Shown: piece by piece, positions 25,116 through 34,381 of the stretch
Layout of the letters: every line of letters starts with the position of its first letter
How positions within the stretch are numbered: position 1 is the first letter of the stretch
NCBI GenBank assembly: GCA_016710235.1
Contig: JADJLG010000001.1
Coordinates: 2,469,501 to 2,533,500, forward strand
Direction: 5' to 3'
Length of the DNA stretch: 64,000 nt
From: Saprospiraceae bacterium
Lineage (GTDB): Bacteria > Bacteroidota > Bacteroidia > Chitinophagales > Saprospiraceae
Notes under the pieces: generated by a model
What the model was told of the DNA's origin: nothing
Seen by the model: only the letters and a program-made list of their open reading frames with translations
Database searches by the model: none
Translations under genes and position numbers: made by a program

Positions 25116-25727
25116 TCAATGTGGCAGTACTTGCGCAGGATCTATTTCGATGACGCTTCCTACCGGAAAATGTAATTTCAATTCTGCTATTTGCCACCTG
25201 ATCAGTCTCAGGACAGGATAACCTACAGAGGCCAACATCTTCCGCACCTGTCTGTTTTTGCCTTCATCAATGGTGATCATGAGCCATGAATCCGGAATGG
25301 TTTTGCGGTATCGTACAGGTGGCTGTCGATCTTGAATTGTCTTTGGACAATTGGAGATATCGGCAGATATTGCTTTGGTTCGATAGCGCTTTCCATTTAC
25401 CGAGATAAAAACTTCCGATTCCAAAATTTGACATGTGGACGAATCAATAATGCCTTCGAGCTGACACAAGTATTGTTTGCAGACATGATTTTTGGGTTCC
25501 ATTATTTTTTGTTTAAAAATCAAGTCATTTGTGAGTAATAAAAGTCCTTCGCTGTCCTTATCTAATCTTCCACAAGGATAGACATCAGGAGGAAAGTTGA
25601 AGTATTTGCCTATGGTAAGATCCCCTTCTCGCTCTTCTGAAAACTGAGAAAGCACTCCATAAGGTTTGTGAAAAGCATAATATTTGTATTGCTTGATTAA
25701 CTGTGCTTTGTAATAAAATTTGGGCAT
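25116..25727 (-). CDS. Pseudouridine synthase, RsuA/RluB/E/F family
   Basis: 203 residues of catalytic domain without the N-terminal S4 domain, like RluE. It isomerises a uridine in rRNA (or tRNA) to pseudouridine. The start is YYAFHKPYGVLSQFSEERE. The catalytic Asp is in YPCGRLDKDSEGLLLLTND. The later parts TIDEGKNRQVRKMLASVGYP and LRLIRWQIAEL are conserved substrate-binding elements. The absence of S4 and the short length favour an RluE-type enzyme acting on 23S rRNA, but the exact site cannot be told. It is followed 16 bases upstream on the same strand by the SDR gene. Confidence 0.88.
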   Translation of the reverse strand: MPKFYYKAQLIKQYKYYAFHKPYGVLSQFSEEREGDLTIGKYFNFPPDVYPCGRLDKDSEGLLLLTNDLIFKQKIMEPKNHVCKQYLCQLEGIIDSSTCQILESEVFISVNGKRYRTKAISADISNCPKTIQDRQPPVRYRKTIPDSWLMITIDEGKNRQVRKMLASVGYPVLRLIRWQIAELKLHFPVGSVIEIDPAQVLPH

Positions 25728-25743
25728 GACTCCAATTTGAAAT

Positions 25744-26529
25744 CTATACTTGATCTAAGCTGTATTTCCTGCCTGTACGATCGATCATGATTGCCGAAGC
25801 TTGTTGAGTACTGGTCAAAACAACATCATGTACCATGACATGCGGAGGTCTCGTTATGATGAATTCAATTGTATCTGCTACATCCGCAGGTTGGAGAGGA
25901 GTGAAATCTTCATAAATTTTTGCTCTTTGGGCATCACCTTCAAATCTTGTGATTGCAAATTCTGTGTTTTCCACATGTCCTGGAGCAATTTGGCTGACTT
26001 TGATATTGTAGCTGAACAAATCCATCCTCATGGCTTTAGTCAATCCATCAACGGCAAATTTGCTGGCACAATAGGCATTACCTTTTGGATACGCCTCCTT
26101 ACCGGCTGTACTGCCGATATTGATGATGTGGCCGGATAAATTAGTCTTCATAATTTGACTTACAAATTTGGAGATGTACAGCAATCCTTTCACATTGGTA
26201 TCGATCATGGTATCCCAATGTTCGGTATTACCTTCTTCTATGCTATCCAGACCAAGGGCAAGACCGGCGTTATTCACCAAAATATCTATCTTTCCAAACT
26301 GATCAGGGATACTTACTATTGCACTTTCTACAGCATCTTTATCCCGAATATCAAAATCCAATATAAGGTTTTCACATTCAAAGCGAGAATTGAGTTCTTG
26401 ACTTAAATGAATCAGCTTTTCTTTTCGTCTTCCGCACAATATTAGTCTGTATTCTTTTTTTGATGCTAGCAATGATGCAGTAGCTTTACCGATGCCGGAG
26501 CTTGCTCCTGTGATGAGAACAGTTTTCAT
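25744..26529 (-). CDS. Short-chain dehydrogenase/reductase (SDR)
   Basis: 261 residues, classical SDR. The cofactor-binding Gly motif is TGASSGIGKATASLLA at residues ~7-22, and CGRRKEKL after the second strand favours NADP. The structural NNAG motif is VNNAGLALGLDSIEEGN. The catalytic Ser-Tyr-Lys set is in NIGSTAGKEAYPKGNAYCAS and KFAVDGLTK. The wording is closest to the YdfG-type 3-hydroxy acid/serine dehydrogenases, but substrate assignment is inference. Its neighbours (pseudouridine synthase and TlpA-like lipoprotein) do not reveal a pathway. Confidence 0.88.
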   Translation of the reverse strand: MKTVLITGASSGIGKATASLLASKKEYRLILCGRRKEKLIHLSQELNSRFECENLILDFDIRDKDAVESAIVSIPDQFGKIDILVNNAGLALGLDSIEEGNTEHWDTMIDTNVKGLLYISKFVSQIMKTNLSGHIINIGSTAGKEAYPKGNAYCASKFAVDGLTKAMRMDLFSYNIKVSQIAPGHVENTEFAITRFEGDAQRAKIYEDFTPLQPADVADTIEFIITRPPHVMVHDVVLTSTQQASAIMIDRTGRKYSLDQV

Positions 26530-26545
26530 GACTACCTTACTTGAG

Positions 26546-27880
26546 TTATTCTTTTTCTTGTTTTAAGAAATGGATCGTTTCATTAAATTCATCTTTGAAA
26601 GATTGATATTTTGAAGTTGCCGGTCCATCAAAACCGGTATGAATCTTTCTGATCTTATTTTTGGAATCTAGGATGATCATTGTCGGAAATGCTTTTATCT
26701 CATCAATTTGAGGAAATAGTGCAGAAGCGGAATCTCTATTAGCCGGACCTGCCAGAAGGATTTCATATGGTAGGTCGAGCTGCTTTTTATAGGAAGCAAT
26801 TCTTTGCAAAGCAAGGTTTTGATCCTTGTGTCTTTCAAATGCTAATCCAATTACTTGAATATTGTAATCCTGGTGATTCGCTAAATACTCCTTAAGAAAT
26901 GTGGACTCATCTCTGCAGTTTGGACACCAGGATCCTGTTATTTGCAATATTTTTATTGTGTTTTCATATTTTTTATCGTAAATTGAAATCCATTGTCCTT
27001 CCGGATTTAAAAGCTTGAAATTTACTGGCATATCAGAAATCTTTTGAGCGATTGAATCAGGATTTTTCAAAGTTCCGTTTCGTGTTTTATGTCCATGAAA
27101 ATCTGCACTATAATGGACCCCTGAATAAAATTTTCCGTACATGCTATCTTCCGTCACTTCAGCATCAAACAAAAAGGCATGGCCTCCATTGAATCCTGAA
27201 AGTCTCACATGATTGCCCTTGACTTCCCCACCAAGAAAACCAAAATCCCCGGTCTCTGTTCGAAAAGTACCTTTGGCGTCTGTTGAAAGTTGTACAAATT
27301 CTCCTATTGCATCAAATTTGTCTCCGGTGCTATCTTTAAAAACTACTTGCCATTCCCCATTAATATCTACTTCTGCTTTTTCAGGCAGTTTGCTAAAAAG
27401 AAAGTCTTCAGAATATCTCGCTTCAAATGGAATATGGTAGTTTTTTTTATCGCGCACTACAAAAAATCCTTTCATTTTATTTTGCTCAAAAATGCCATTA
27501 AGAAAAGCATCATAAGGAGCCAATTCAATATGGAAGGTGTCATCTCCTGTTTTTCGATTTCTACCCGTGTGCAAGTCAGAATATACAAGCTGCTCGTCAC
27601 CGTTGTAAATCGTCATGAATGCGCTCGAATCTTTATTGTAACCAATGGAAAATTTGAATGGAATAAAAAATTGTTGTTTACTATCACTTACATCCCGTGT
27701 GACTTCTTCGTCCTTTCCTTTAGTTACTATCATTTGCCTGTAATCTTGCAAAATGAGTTTGCCTCTCCAAATTCCGGGTGCTATTCCTGTATAGGGATTT
27801 TGGATGCGGACACAAGATAATTCGATGAGTACAAATCCAATAAAAAAAGTTGAATAAAGTAAATTTTTCGAAACAATCAT
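26546..27880 (-). CDS. TlpA-like thioredoxin-fold lipoprotein
   Basis: 444 residues. The N-terminus LLYSTFFIGFVLIELSC ends in a lipobox (Cys near residue 23), so the protein is a periplasm-facing lipoprotein. Residues ~25-290 form a beta-rich domain of unknown type. Residues ~300-440 are a thioredoxin fold with the active-site WCPNC in LQITGSWCPNCRDESTFLKEY and the cis-Pro in IKAFPTMIILD. The CPNC dipeptide differs from the reducing CGPC and fits TlpA/ResA-like reductases. The start overlaps the preceding gene by 4 bases (ATGA), which indicates translational coupling. Partner proteins are unknown. Confidence 0.83.
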   Translation of the reverse strand: MIVSKNLLYSTFFIGFVLIELSCVRIQNPYTGIAPGIWRGKLILQDYRQMIVTKGKDEEVTRDVSDSKQQFFIPFKFSIGYNKDSSAFMTIYNGDEQLVYSDLHTGRNRKTGDDTFHIELAPYDAFLNGIFEQNKMKGFFVVRDKKNYHIPFEARYSEDFLFSKLPEKAEVDINGEWQVVFKDSTGDKFDAIGEFVQLSTDAKGTFRTETGDFGFLGGEVKGNHVRLSGFNGGHAFLFDAEVTEDSMYGKFYSGVHYSADFHGHKTRNGTLKNPDSIAQKISDMPVNFKLLNPEGQWISIYDKKYENTIKILQITGSWCPNCRDESTFLKEYLANHQDYNIQVIGLAFERHKDQNLALQRIASYKKQLDLPYEILLAGPANRDSASALFPQIDEIKAFPTMIILDSKNKIRKIHTGFDGPATSKYQSFKDEFNETIHFLKQEKE

Positions 27881-28410
27881 GAATCAGATTTTTCACCAAC
27901 AAATTGTTGTTCTTTATTTTTAAACAAAATATTGAAAGTTGTCAAGCTGCCATAAATTCTTGTTATATATTGTTGTAAATTGATTTTATCATCTTCATCT
28001 AATTTACTCGCATTGATTCTTTGTTCCATTACCCGAAGTCGATCCCTGACCATAGTTATTTTATGAAAAAAATTATCAATTGGAATTTCTTTTTCTTTCA
28101 GACCAACTTCTCCTGGCTTAAGGATCAAAACTCCACCTTTCCATTTATCGCCAATAGGCACAATTTCTGAAATATCAGACCATGCATGTAAAATTTTTGC
28201 AAGAGATCTTTCCATATCATTAAAACTTACATTTTCTGACATTTCTATCGCCTCTATTACTTCCCAGGATTGATAGTCTTTACCAACCGATTTTATGCCA
28301 AATTGTGTGAAGCAAACTTGATATGCTATATTTTCAACGGATATAATGACTCCGTCTCCAAATGCAGGATGCTTTACACGAGAACCAACACCTAAAATTG
28401 TAGATTTCAT
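27877..28410 (-). CDS. Small protein with UvrD/PcrA-tail-like (Tudor-like) N-terminus
   Basis: 177 residues, not a named family to me. The N-terminal ~50 residues (GVGSRVKHPAFGDGVIISVE followed by ITFGIKSVGKD-like wording) match the short beta module seen at the C-terminus of UvrD/PcrA helicases (G-x-R-V-x-H-x-x-F-G-x-G-x-V), which can bind RNA polymerase or other proteins. The rest, to 177, is charged and helical (TMVRDRLRVMEQRINASKL). No signal peptide is present, so it is cytoplasmic. It is coupled to the TlpA-like gene downstream. Confidence 0.6.
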   Translation of the reverse strand: MKSTILGVGSRVKHPAFGDGVIISVENIAYQVCFTQFGIKSVGKDYQSWEVIEAIEMSENVSFNDMERSLAKILHAWSDISEIVPIGDKWKGGVLILKPGEVGLKEKEIPIDNFFHKITMVRDRLRVMEQRINASKLDEDDKINLQQYITRIYGSLTTFNILFKNKEQQFVGEKSDS

Positions 28411-28544
28411 TTAATTTGTATTGTTTATTTTCTTTTCTTGTTGTGCAGAAATAATATTTTAGTTATTTCCACAACGAATTTATTTTTGATTTTGAAATTT
28501 GCTCTGAATTCCAAAGACAAAGTTATATGAATAATGCTAATGAT

Positions 28545-29234
28545 TTATAATATGTTTTTTGCCGTTTTTATTGCTCTGGTCACCTCTCTTTTTCCAGGGG
28601 GACCAGGTAAAGGTTCAAGTTGAAAACCAATGTTTCTTAGCTTTCTTTTAACCTCTCCTTGCGCACAATAGCTTAGCCAGATCCCGCCTTCTTTCAGAGC
28701 ATCGTACGATTTTTGAAGAGAGGCCTGACTCCATAATTCACTCTGTGAGCCCGGCCCAAAGGCATCATAAAACACCACATCCATCGAGCCCGCCAGTTGT
28801 TGATAATTTTGCCAATCAGCATAAATTTTCTTCAATCCAAAATGATCATCCAGCTGGACATTCTGATTCCACGGAACGGAATGGATAGCATGAAATTTTT
28901 GTGAGCCCAGATATAGGGTTGGATTACAATATGGCAAATCGTTCCATACGTCTTCTTCAAGTGGAAATTTATCAACAGTGGTATAATGGATATGAAATTG
29001 TTTCTCCTCGGAAGTGATCCAACTCAGCCATGCATTGATCCCAGTACCAAAGCCCAATTCAAGTATGTGAATTTGATCATCTTGGAGCTTGGCCATATGA
29101 TTCAAGCCGTACGTTATGTAAATTAGCTTGGATTATGTGAGTGCTCCATGGATTGAATGATATGTCGAACCTGTACATGGATCAAGCAATGTTGTTGATC
29201 CATCTCTTGTCAAAATAGCCGTAGGTTTGACCAT
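28545..29234 (-). pseudogene. mnmD: tRNA 5-methylaminomethyl-2-thiouridine methyltransferase MnmD, interrupted by a stop codon
   Basis: From ATG 29234 the frame reads MVKPTAILTRDGSTTLLD and then TYHSIHGALT, the normal N-terminus of MnmD/MnmC methyltransferase domains, but codon 34 (29135-29133) is TAA where the family usually has Glu (HGA-x-x-ES). The same frame continues to 28545 with the SAM motif HILELGFGTGINAWLS and FYDAFGPGSQSELWSQ. The full product would be about 229 residues and would finish the wobble-uridine modification (mnm5s2U). A single G-to-T change explains the stop. Restart at TTG 29105 or the ATG three codons later could still give a 183-186-residue protein with the SAM site but without the N-terminal strand. 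Confidence 0.82.
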
Positions 29235-29242
29235 AAATGAAA

Positions 29243-29269
29243 AAACCGGCGATCAAAGAAGGCCGGTTT
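29243..29269 (-). terminator. Intrinsic terminator after the small lipoprotein gene
   Basis: Stem AAACCGGC/GCCGGTTT (29243-29250 and 29262-29269) with an 11-base loop. On the minus strand it is followed by a run of T, and it lies 26 bases past the stop of the 55-residue lipoprotein and just before mnmD. Confidence 0.8.
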
Positions 29270-29294
29270 AGATTTTTATTTCTTTACTTTAGAA

Positions 29295-29462
29295 TTATAT
29301 CAATCTAAACAATTCACTCAATACCGTTTTACAACAAATGTAAATATCTTGTGTCAAAGAAAAGTCGTAAGGACATCCATAGCCACGACTGCATGAACTC
29401 AATCCCGCAAGGGCCACGAAAGCAACTCCTAAAGTGAGCAGGGAAAAATTCTTCTTCTTCAT
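29295..29462 (-). CDS. Small lipoprotein, 55 residues
   Basis: A short gene found by translating the gap between mnmD and mpl. The protein starts MKKKNFSLLTLGVAFVALAG and continues LSSCSRGYGCPYDF, so it has a basic n-region, a hydrophobic core and a lipobox with the lipidated Cys at residue 24. The mature part is only about 32 residues with four Cys in total (CSRGYGC and ICC). It is followed by a proper terminator and is divergent from mpl. Small GYGCPY-type lipoproteins like this occur in Bacteroidota, but I know of no function. Confidence 0.72.
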   Translation of the reverse strand: MKKKNFSLLTLGVAFVALAGLSSCSRGYGCPYDFSLTQDIYICCKTVLSELFRLI

Positions 29463-29534
29463 ATTTATTGACATTTAAGTGATAACTTGAAATGAAACGT
29501 ACAGCAAAATTAATTTATTTCAATGAAATGGTGT

Positions 29535-29542
29535 TATGTTTG
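29535..29542 (+). promoter_or_regulatory. Possible -7 element upstream of mpl
   Basis: TATGTTTG fits the Bacteroidota TAnnTTTG element and ends 31 bases before the mpl ATG. The -33 region is weak (no TTG at the expected spacing), so this is tentative. Confidence 0.35.
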
Positions 29543-29573
29543 GCGAAAATAGTAATATTTTAACAAATTCTAC

Positions 29574-30935
29574 ATGGCTAGAATACATTTGATCGCAATA
29601 GGAGGTAGTGTGATGCATAATTTGGCCTTGGCTTTACATGCATTGGGTCATCAGGTGACAGGGTCAGATGACCAAATCTATGAACCGGCTGCAAGTAGGT
29701 TGAATGCTGCTGGACTTTTGCCGCATTCTGAAGGCTGGAATCCTGATATTATAAGCCCTGATGCAGATGTAGTTATCCTGGGAATGCATGCGAAATCGGA
29801 CAATCCTGAGTTGAAGAGAGCACAGGAATTGGGACTGCGGATTATGTCGTTTCCGGAATATTGTTTTGAAATGTATAAGCACAAACAAAGGGTCGTGATT
29901 GCCGGCTCACACGGAAAGACTAGTACGACAGCAATGTTAATGCATGTGCTCCGGAAATTGCGATTTGATTTTGATTATCTGATTGGAGCGCAGCTCAATG
30001 GTTTTGAAACGATGGTGCGATTTTCTGATGCAGGGTTGAGTGTTTTGGAAGGTGATGAGTATCTTTCTTCTTGTTTGGATTTAAGGCCTAAGATTCTCCA
30101 TTATCATCCTCAAATAGCAGTAATTACTGGATTGGCTTGGGATCATTTCAATGTTTTTCCTACATGGGAATCATATGTTGGTGCCTTTCGATCTTTTATT
30201 TCGAGTTTGCCGGTAGGGGCGACATTGATATATTTTGAGGGGGATCATCATTTGTCCTCCCTGGTTGAAGAAAGACAAAGTGATTTACAGCTTGTACCCT
30301 ATAACACATTGGATTCAATTGATAGGGAACATGAAACTATACTGCAGCTTGAAGGAAATGAATACCCGCTTCAAATTTTTGGACGCCATAACTTGCAGAA
30401 CTTGGCAGCTGTGCTGCAAGTCTGTCATTGTTTGGGGATTTCCAAAGAAAATTTTGGAAAAGCAATCGAAGATTTTAAAGGAGCTGCAAAACGACTGGAA
30501 TTAATACACCGGGAGCTTGACAAAAGGCTTTACCTGGATTTTGCACATTCTCCCAGTAAAGTTAAGGCTACCATACTTGCTGTGTCTGAAAAATTTAGAG
30601 GGCGCAGCTTATTGGTAATCCTGGAATTGCATACTTATAGCTCGCTCAATAGCGAATTTATTGACCAATATCATTCCACCACAACCTCTGCAGATCATGT
30701 GATTTTATTTATAGATGAGCTTGCTGTTCAAATCAAAAGAATGGCTTTGTTGAAAAATGACCAAATCATTTCAGCTTTTGGTCGCTCAGATATTGAAATT
30801 TGCTATACAAAAGATCAGCTGCTCAAAAAGATAGAAGAGGTGATTCAGAATTATGATATCATTTTATTTCTAGGGTCAGGTTCATTTGGAGGGCTAGATA
30901 TTAGAAAGTCAGCACAAAGCTGGCTCGCAACATGA
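29574..30935 (+). CDS. mpl: UDP-N-acetylmuramate:L-Ala-gamma-D-Glu-meso-DAP ligase
   Basis: 453 residues, Mur ligase family. It recycles murein tripeptide by joining it to UDP-MurNAc. The N-terminal domain starts RIHLIAIGGSVMHNLALALH with SGDD-like GSDDQIYEPAASRLNAAGLL, a form typical of Mpl and distinct from MurC. The ATP loop is VIAGSHGKTSTTAMLMHVL near residue 105. The central domain has LEGDEYLSSCLDLRPKILHY and ITGLAWDHFNVFPTWESY. The C-terminal domain begins with KRLELIHRELDKRLYLDFAH, as in Mur ligases. It stands alone, 93 bases before the TonB receptor gene, which has its own promoter. Confidence 0.93.
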   Translation: MARIHLIAIGGSVMHNLALALHALGHQVTGSDDQIYEPAASRLNAAGLLPHSEGWNPDIISPDADVVILGMHAKSDNPELKRAQELGLRIMSFPEYCFEMYKHKQRVVIAGSHGKTSTTAMLMHVLRKLRFDFDYLIGAQLNGFETMVRFSDAGLSVLEGDEYLSSCLDLRPKILHYHPQIAVITGLAWDHFNVFPTWESYVGAFRSFISSLPVGATLIYFEGDHHLSSLVEERQSDLQLVPYNTLDSIDREHETILQLEGNEYPLQIFGRHNLQNLAAVLQVCHCLGISKENFGKAIEDFKGAAKRLELIHRELDKRLYLDFAHSPSKVKATILAVSEKFRGRSLLVILELHTYSSLNSEFIDQYHSTTTSADHVILFIDELAVQIKRMALLKNDQIISAFGRSDIEICYTKDQLLKKIEEVIQNYDIILFLGSGSFGGLDIRKSAQSWLAT

Positions 30936-30963
30936 ACATATTGTAAAGTTTTATATAGGTATC

Positions 30964-30994
30964 TTTTTCATATGATTTTAGATTTGTAGCTTTG
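30964..30994 (+). promoter_or_regulatory. Promoter of the TonB-dependent receptor gene
   Basis: TTTT (30964-30967), 19 bases, then TAGCTTTG (30987-30994) followed by C, which fits the Bacteroidota TTTG-N19-TAnnTTTGC pattern with one change in the -33 box. The start site would be near 31000, leaving a leader of about 28 bases before the ATG at 31029. Confidence 0.6.
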
Positions 30995-31028
30995 CCGATA
31001 CAATCCATTCCATTTTAAACAAAACTTT

Positions 31029-34000
31029 ATGAAAAAAAACGAATTTTGCATTGACCTAAAAGCATTATGGACGCTTTTGGCAGTGATTTTTATGGCAAGC
31101 TTTTCCTTTGGACAAGGAGTCACCTCCGGTCAGCTTTCCGGTAAAATTACAGATCAAAACAATCAACCTATTGATGGTGCGGTTATCCAAGCCATACATA
31201 TTCCATCCGGTACTTCTTATTCAACATTCACTGACCCGAGTGGAATTTACAATATTTCCAATATGAGAGTTGGTAATCCTTATCGCATAGTTTTTTCTAT
31301 GATAGGCTATGGTTCACAGCAGTATGATAATGTGGATATACGCTTAGGGGAGAATAAGAAGATGAGTGCCAGTTTAATAGAAAAAGTAACCGAACTCTCC
31401 ACTGTAGAGGTGGTTGGTGTTTCTGGAAATGTTGGAGAGACCTCAGGCGCCGGTACACAGGTAACCAGCGAGAACATCGCAAATATGCCTACTCTGAACA
31501 GAGACATTAAAGATTTTACTAGGCTGACACCTCAATCGGCTTCTTTTGGTGATGCAAGTTCTTTCGCAGGGACAAACAACCGTTATAATGCTATCTATAT
31601 TGACGGTGCAGTCAATAATGATGTTTTCGGCTTGGCAGCTAGTGGGACTAACGGAGGACAGACAGGAATAAGTCCATTTTCAATGGATATCATTGATCAG
31701 GTTCAAGTGATCTTATCTCCTTATGATGTATCTTATGGAGGTTTTGCAGGTGCAGGTATTAGTGCGGTTACAAAATCCGGCACAAACAGGACTGAAGGAA
31801 CTGCCTATTATTTTCTGCAAAATGAAAATCTCGTAGGCAAAACAAACAAAACCTATGCTGAACGATATGGTATTGCAGATTCAGCGAGAGCCAGAGTTGC
31901 AGATTTTACAAAGTCTACTTATGGTGCTTCACTTGGAGGGCCAATCAAAAAGAACAAATTATTTTATTTTATAAATGCAGAGATACAAAAGGACGAAACA
32001 CCAATTTTGTTCGATTATAGCACATACAAGGGAAATAGCGATCAGACGAAAGTGCAAGAGTTGAAGAATAAGCTCATCAACGATTATGGTTATGATCCGG
32101 GGAATTTTGGAAATGCTAGCGACGATCTAGATGGCTTAAAGCTTTTTGGAAAAATTGACTGGAACATCAATAATTCAAATCGCCTCACCCTGCGCCATAG
32201 CTATACGAAAGCTGAGCAATATGATCGAAATGTAGGTTCATCAAGTACCATAAATTTTTCGAATAATGGAGTTTATTTTCCAAGCACGACAAACAGTTCC
32301 GCACTCGAGCTGAACAGTAGATTTGGAAGCAGATTTAGTAATAATTTGATATTGGGATATACAAATGTAAATGATGACAGAGACGCCATCGGAAACCCAT
32401 TTCCATATGTAAGGATCCGAGATGGTGCAGGCACTATCATTTTTGGTACTGAAGAGTTTTCAACTGCAAATGTGCTGGATCAAAAGATTTTTACTTTAAC
32501 TGATAATTTCAAAATATATAGAGGAAAACACACTTTTACGCTTGGGACACATAATGAATTCTATGATATCAGAAATGTTTTTGTGGGTCAAAATTATGGT
32601 TCATATACATTTGATTCTTTATCAGCATTTATGAATAATCTGAATGCAAGTGTATATAATAGATCTTATTCACTAGTAGACAATCTGACAGGAGATGAGA
32701 CTTCTGCTGCTGCGGAATTCAATGCGATGCAATTGGGTTTTTATTTGCAAGATGAAATTGCCATCAATAATAGATTTTCTCTTACTGCGGGATTGAGATT
32801 GGATGTACCAATTATTACTTCAAATCCTAAGTTAGATACCTTCCTGCAGAATACAGCAATCTCAAAGATTGAAACTTATTACGATAAAGCAAAAGATGTA
32901 AAAGTGGGCAATGCACCAGATGCTCAGTTGATGTGGTCACCTCGATTGGGATTTACGTACCAGTTATGTGAAGAAGCCAAACATACTTTGAGAGGAGGAA
33001 TTGGAGTATTTACAAGCCGTGTGCCGTTCGTTTGGCCAGGTGGAATGTTCAATAACAATGGTCTTACCATCGGTACAGTTTCTCAAAGAGACATACCTGG
33101 AGGGGTTAAGTTTGAACCCGGTGTAGAGAAACAATACACGAATCCAAATTTCAAAGTCCCAAGTGGATCGGTAGATTTGTTCGTAAGTGGATTTAAATAT
33201 CCTCAAGTATTGAGATCTAATCTTGGTTTGGACATAAAACTACCTGGAAATGCAAATTTGTCCATAGAAGGCATATTGTCCAAAACGCTTAATAATATAG
33301 TATATACAAATATCAACTCTGACACTGCAAAGAGTGCAAATGGACCTTGGTCCGGCGGTGGAGACGACAGAACAGTATATGCTAACAAAAGTATAGTAAG
33401 TAATTATTCGGCAATTTATTTGGCTTCAAATACATCCAAAGGAAGTACATATTCTATTACTTCATCATTGTCAAAGAGATTTCATAATGGATTAAGCGGT
33501 AGCGTATCTTATACATTTGGCGATGCATTTTCCTTAAGTGATGGTTCTTCTTCTCAGAATTCAAGCCAGTGGAGAGGCCAAGTGAACGTTGACGGAAGAA
33601 ATAATCCAGATTTTGGCCGATCAGACTATGCTATAGGCCACAGAGTGATGGCAAATCTTGGTTATGTGATCAACTGGGCTAAAAAATCTTTATACAATAC
33701 TAGCATTACGCTGTTTTACGATGGCCACAACAACCAGGCATATTCCTATTTGATAGATAATGCATCTAATCCGAATGGCGAAACAGGAAGTACAGGTAGA
33801 AATAGAAGCTTGGTATACGTTCCAATCGATCAGAACGATATCACATTGGTAGATTATAAGGACGCAAAAGGGAATACAATCTCAGCTGCAACACAATGGG
33901 ATAATTTGAACAAGTATATTGATTCAGACCCTTATTTGAGCAAACATAGAGGTGAATATGTTGAAAAAAATAGCAATCTTGGTTTGTTTACCAACTATTT

Positions 34001-34328
34001 TGATTTGGCCCTGCGCCAAGATCTGGGTATGAAAATCAATAACAGAGTTCATAAATTGCAATTCTCATTTGATGTTTTCAATTTAGCTAACTTACTCAAT
34101 CCAAAATGGGGAGCCAGATACTATGTTCCGGGATTCTCAGGTGACCAGTTCAATTATTATGGTTTGTACCGATTTGAAAAATTGGTTGCAGATCCAAATA
34201 ATGGAAATAAAGTGAGCAAACCTACGTTCTCATATCGAGGAGGATCAGAGTATGGAAAAGAGACACAAGAAATTAGCAACTTTTCCAGCCGTTTTCAGGG
34301 AAGATTGGGAGTGAGATACATTTTCTAA
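31029..34328 (+). CDS. TonB-dependent receptor, Oar/SusC-like
   Basis: 1,099 residues. The signal peptide is LLAVIFMASFSFGQ. Residues ~35-125 form a carboxypeptidase-regulatory-like domain (GKITDQNNQPIDGAVIQA, SGIYNISNMRVGNPYRIVFS), then the plug at ~130-250 (NIANMPTLNRDIKDFTRLTP, AIYIDGAVNNDVFG) and a long outer-membrane beta barrel ending in GRLGVRYIF with the terminal aromatic. The plug wording is of the Oar type (large proteins of ~1,000-1,100 residues whose ligand is unknown). There is no SusD partner nearby, so a polysaccharide utilisation role is not supported. It is transcribed from its own promoter and closed by a strong terminator. Confidence 0.92.
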   Translation: MKKNEFCIDLKALWTLLAVIFMASFSFGQGVTSGQLSGKITDQNNQPIDGAVIQAIHIPSGTSYSTFTDPSGIYNISNMRVGNPYRIVFSMIGYGSQQYDNVDIRLGENKKMSASLIEKVTELSTVEVVGVSGNVGETSGAGTQVTSENIANMPTLNRDIKDFTRLTPQSASFGDASSFAGTNNRYNAIYIDGAVNNDVFGLAASGTNGGQTGISPFSMDIIDQVQVILSPYDVSYGGFAGAGISAVTKSGTNRTEGTAYYFLQNENLVGKTNKTYAERYGIADSARARVADFTKSTYGASLGGPIKKNKLFYFINAEIQKDETPILFDYSTYKGNSDQTKVQELKNKLINDYGYDPGNFGNASDDLDGLKLFGKIDWNINNSNRLTLRHSYTKAEQYDRNVGSSSTINFSNNGVYFPSTTNSSALELNSRFGSRFSNNLILGYTNVNDDRDAIGNPFPYVRIRDGAGTIIFGTEEFSTANVLDQKIFTLTDNFKIYRGKHTFTLGTHNEFYDIRNVFVGQNYGSYTFDSLSAFMNNLNASVYNRSYSLVDNLTGDETSAAAEFNAMQLGFYLQDEIAINNRFSLTAGLRLDVPIITSNPKLDTFLQNTAISKIETYYDKAKDVKVGNAPDAQLMWSPRLGFTYQLCEEAKHTLRGGIGVFTSRVPFVWPGGMFNNNGLTIGTVSQRDIPGGVKFEPGVEKQYTNPNFKVPSGSVDLFVSGFKYPQVLRSNLGLDIKLPGNANLSIEGILSKTLNNIVYTNINSDTAKSANGPWSGGGDDRTVYANKSIVSNYSAIYLASNTSKGSTYSITSSLSKRFHNGLSGSVSYTFGDAFSLSDGSSSQNSSQWRGQVNVDGRNNPDFGRSDYAIGHRVMANLGYVINWAKKSLYNTSITLFYDGHNNQAYSYLIDNASNPNGETGSTGRNRSLVYVPIDQNDITLVDYKDAKGNTISAATQWDNLNKYIDSDPYLSKHRGEYVEKNSNLGLFTNYFDLALRQDLGMKINNRVHKLQFSFDVFNLANLLNPKWGARYYVPGFSGDQFNYYGLYRFEKLVADPNNGNKVSKPTFSYRGGSEYGKETQEISNFSSRFQGRLGVRYIF

Positions 34329-34355
34329 GAATCATTATTTTAATGGGTTTAGAGT

Positions 34356-34381
34356 AAAAGGCCGTTTTCGAGCGGCCTTTT
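34356..34381 (+). terminator. Intrinsic terminator of the TonB receptor gene
   Basis: Stem AAAAGGCCG/CGGCCTTTT (34356-34364 and 34373-34381) with an 8-base loop, followed by ATTTT, 27 bases after the stop codon. Confidence 0.88.
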
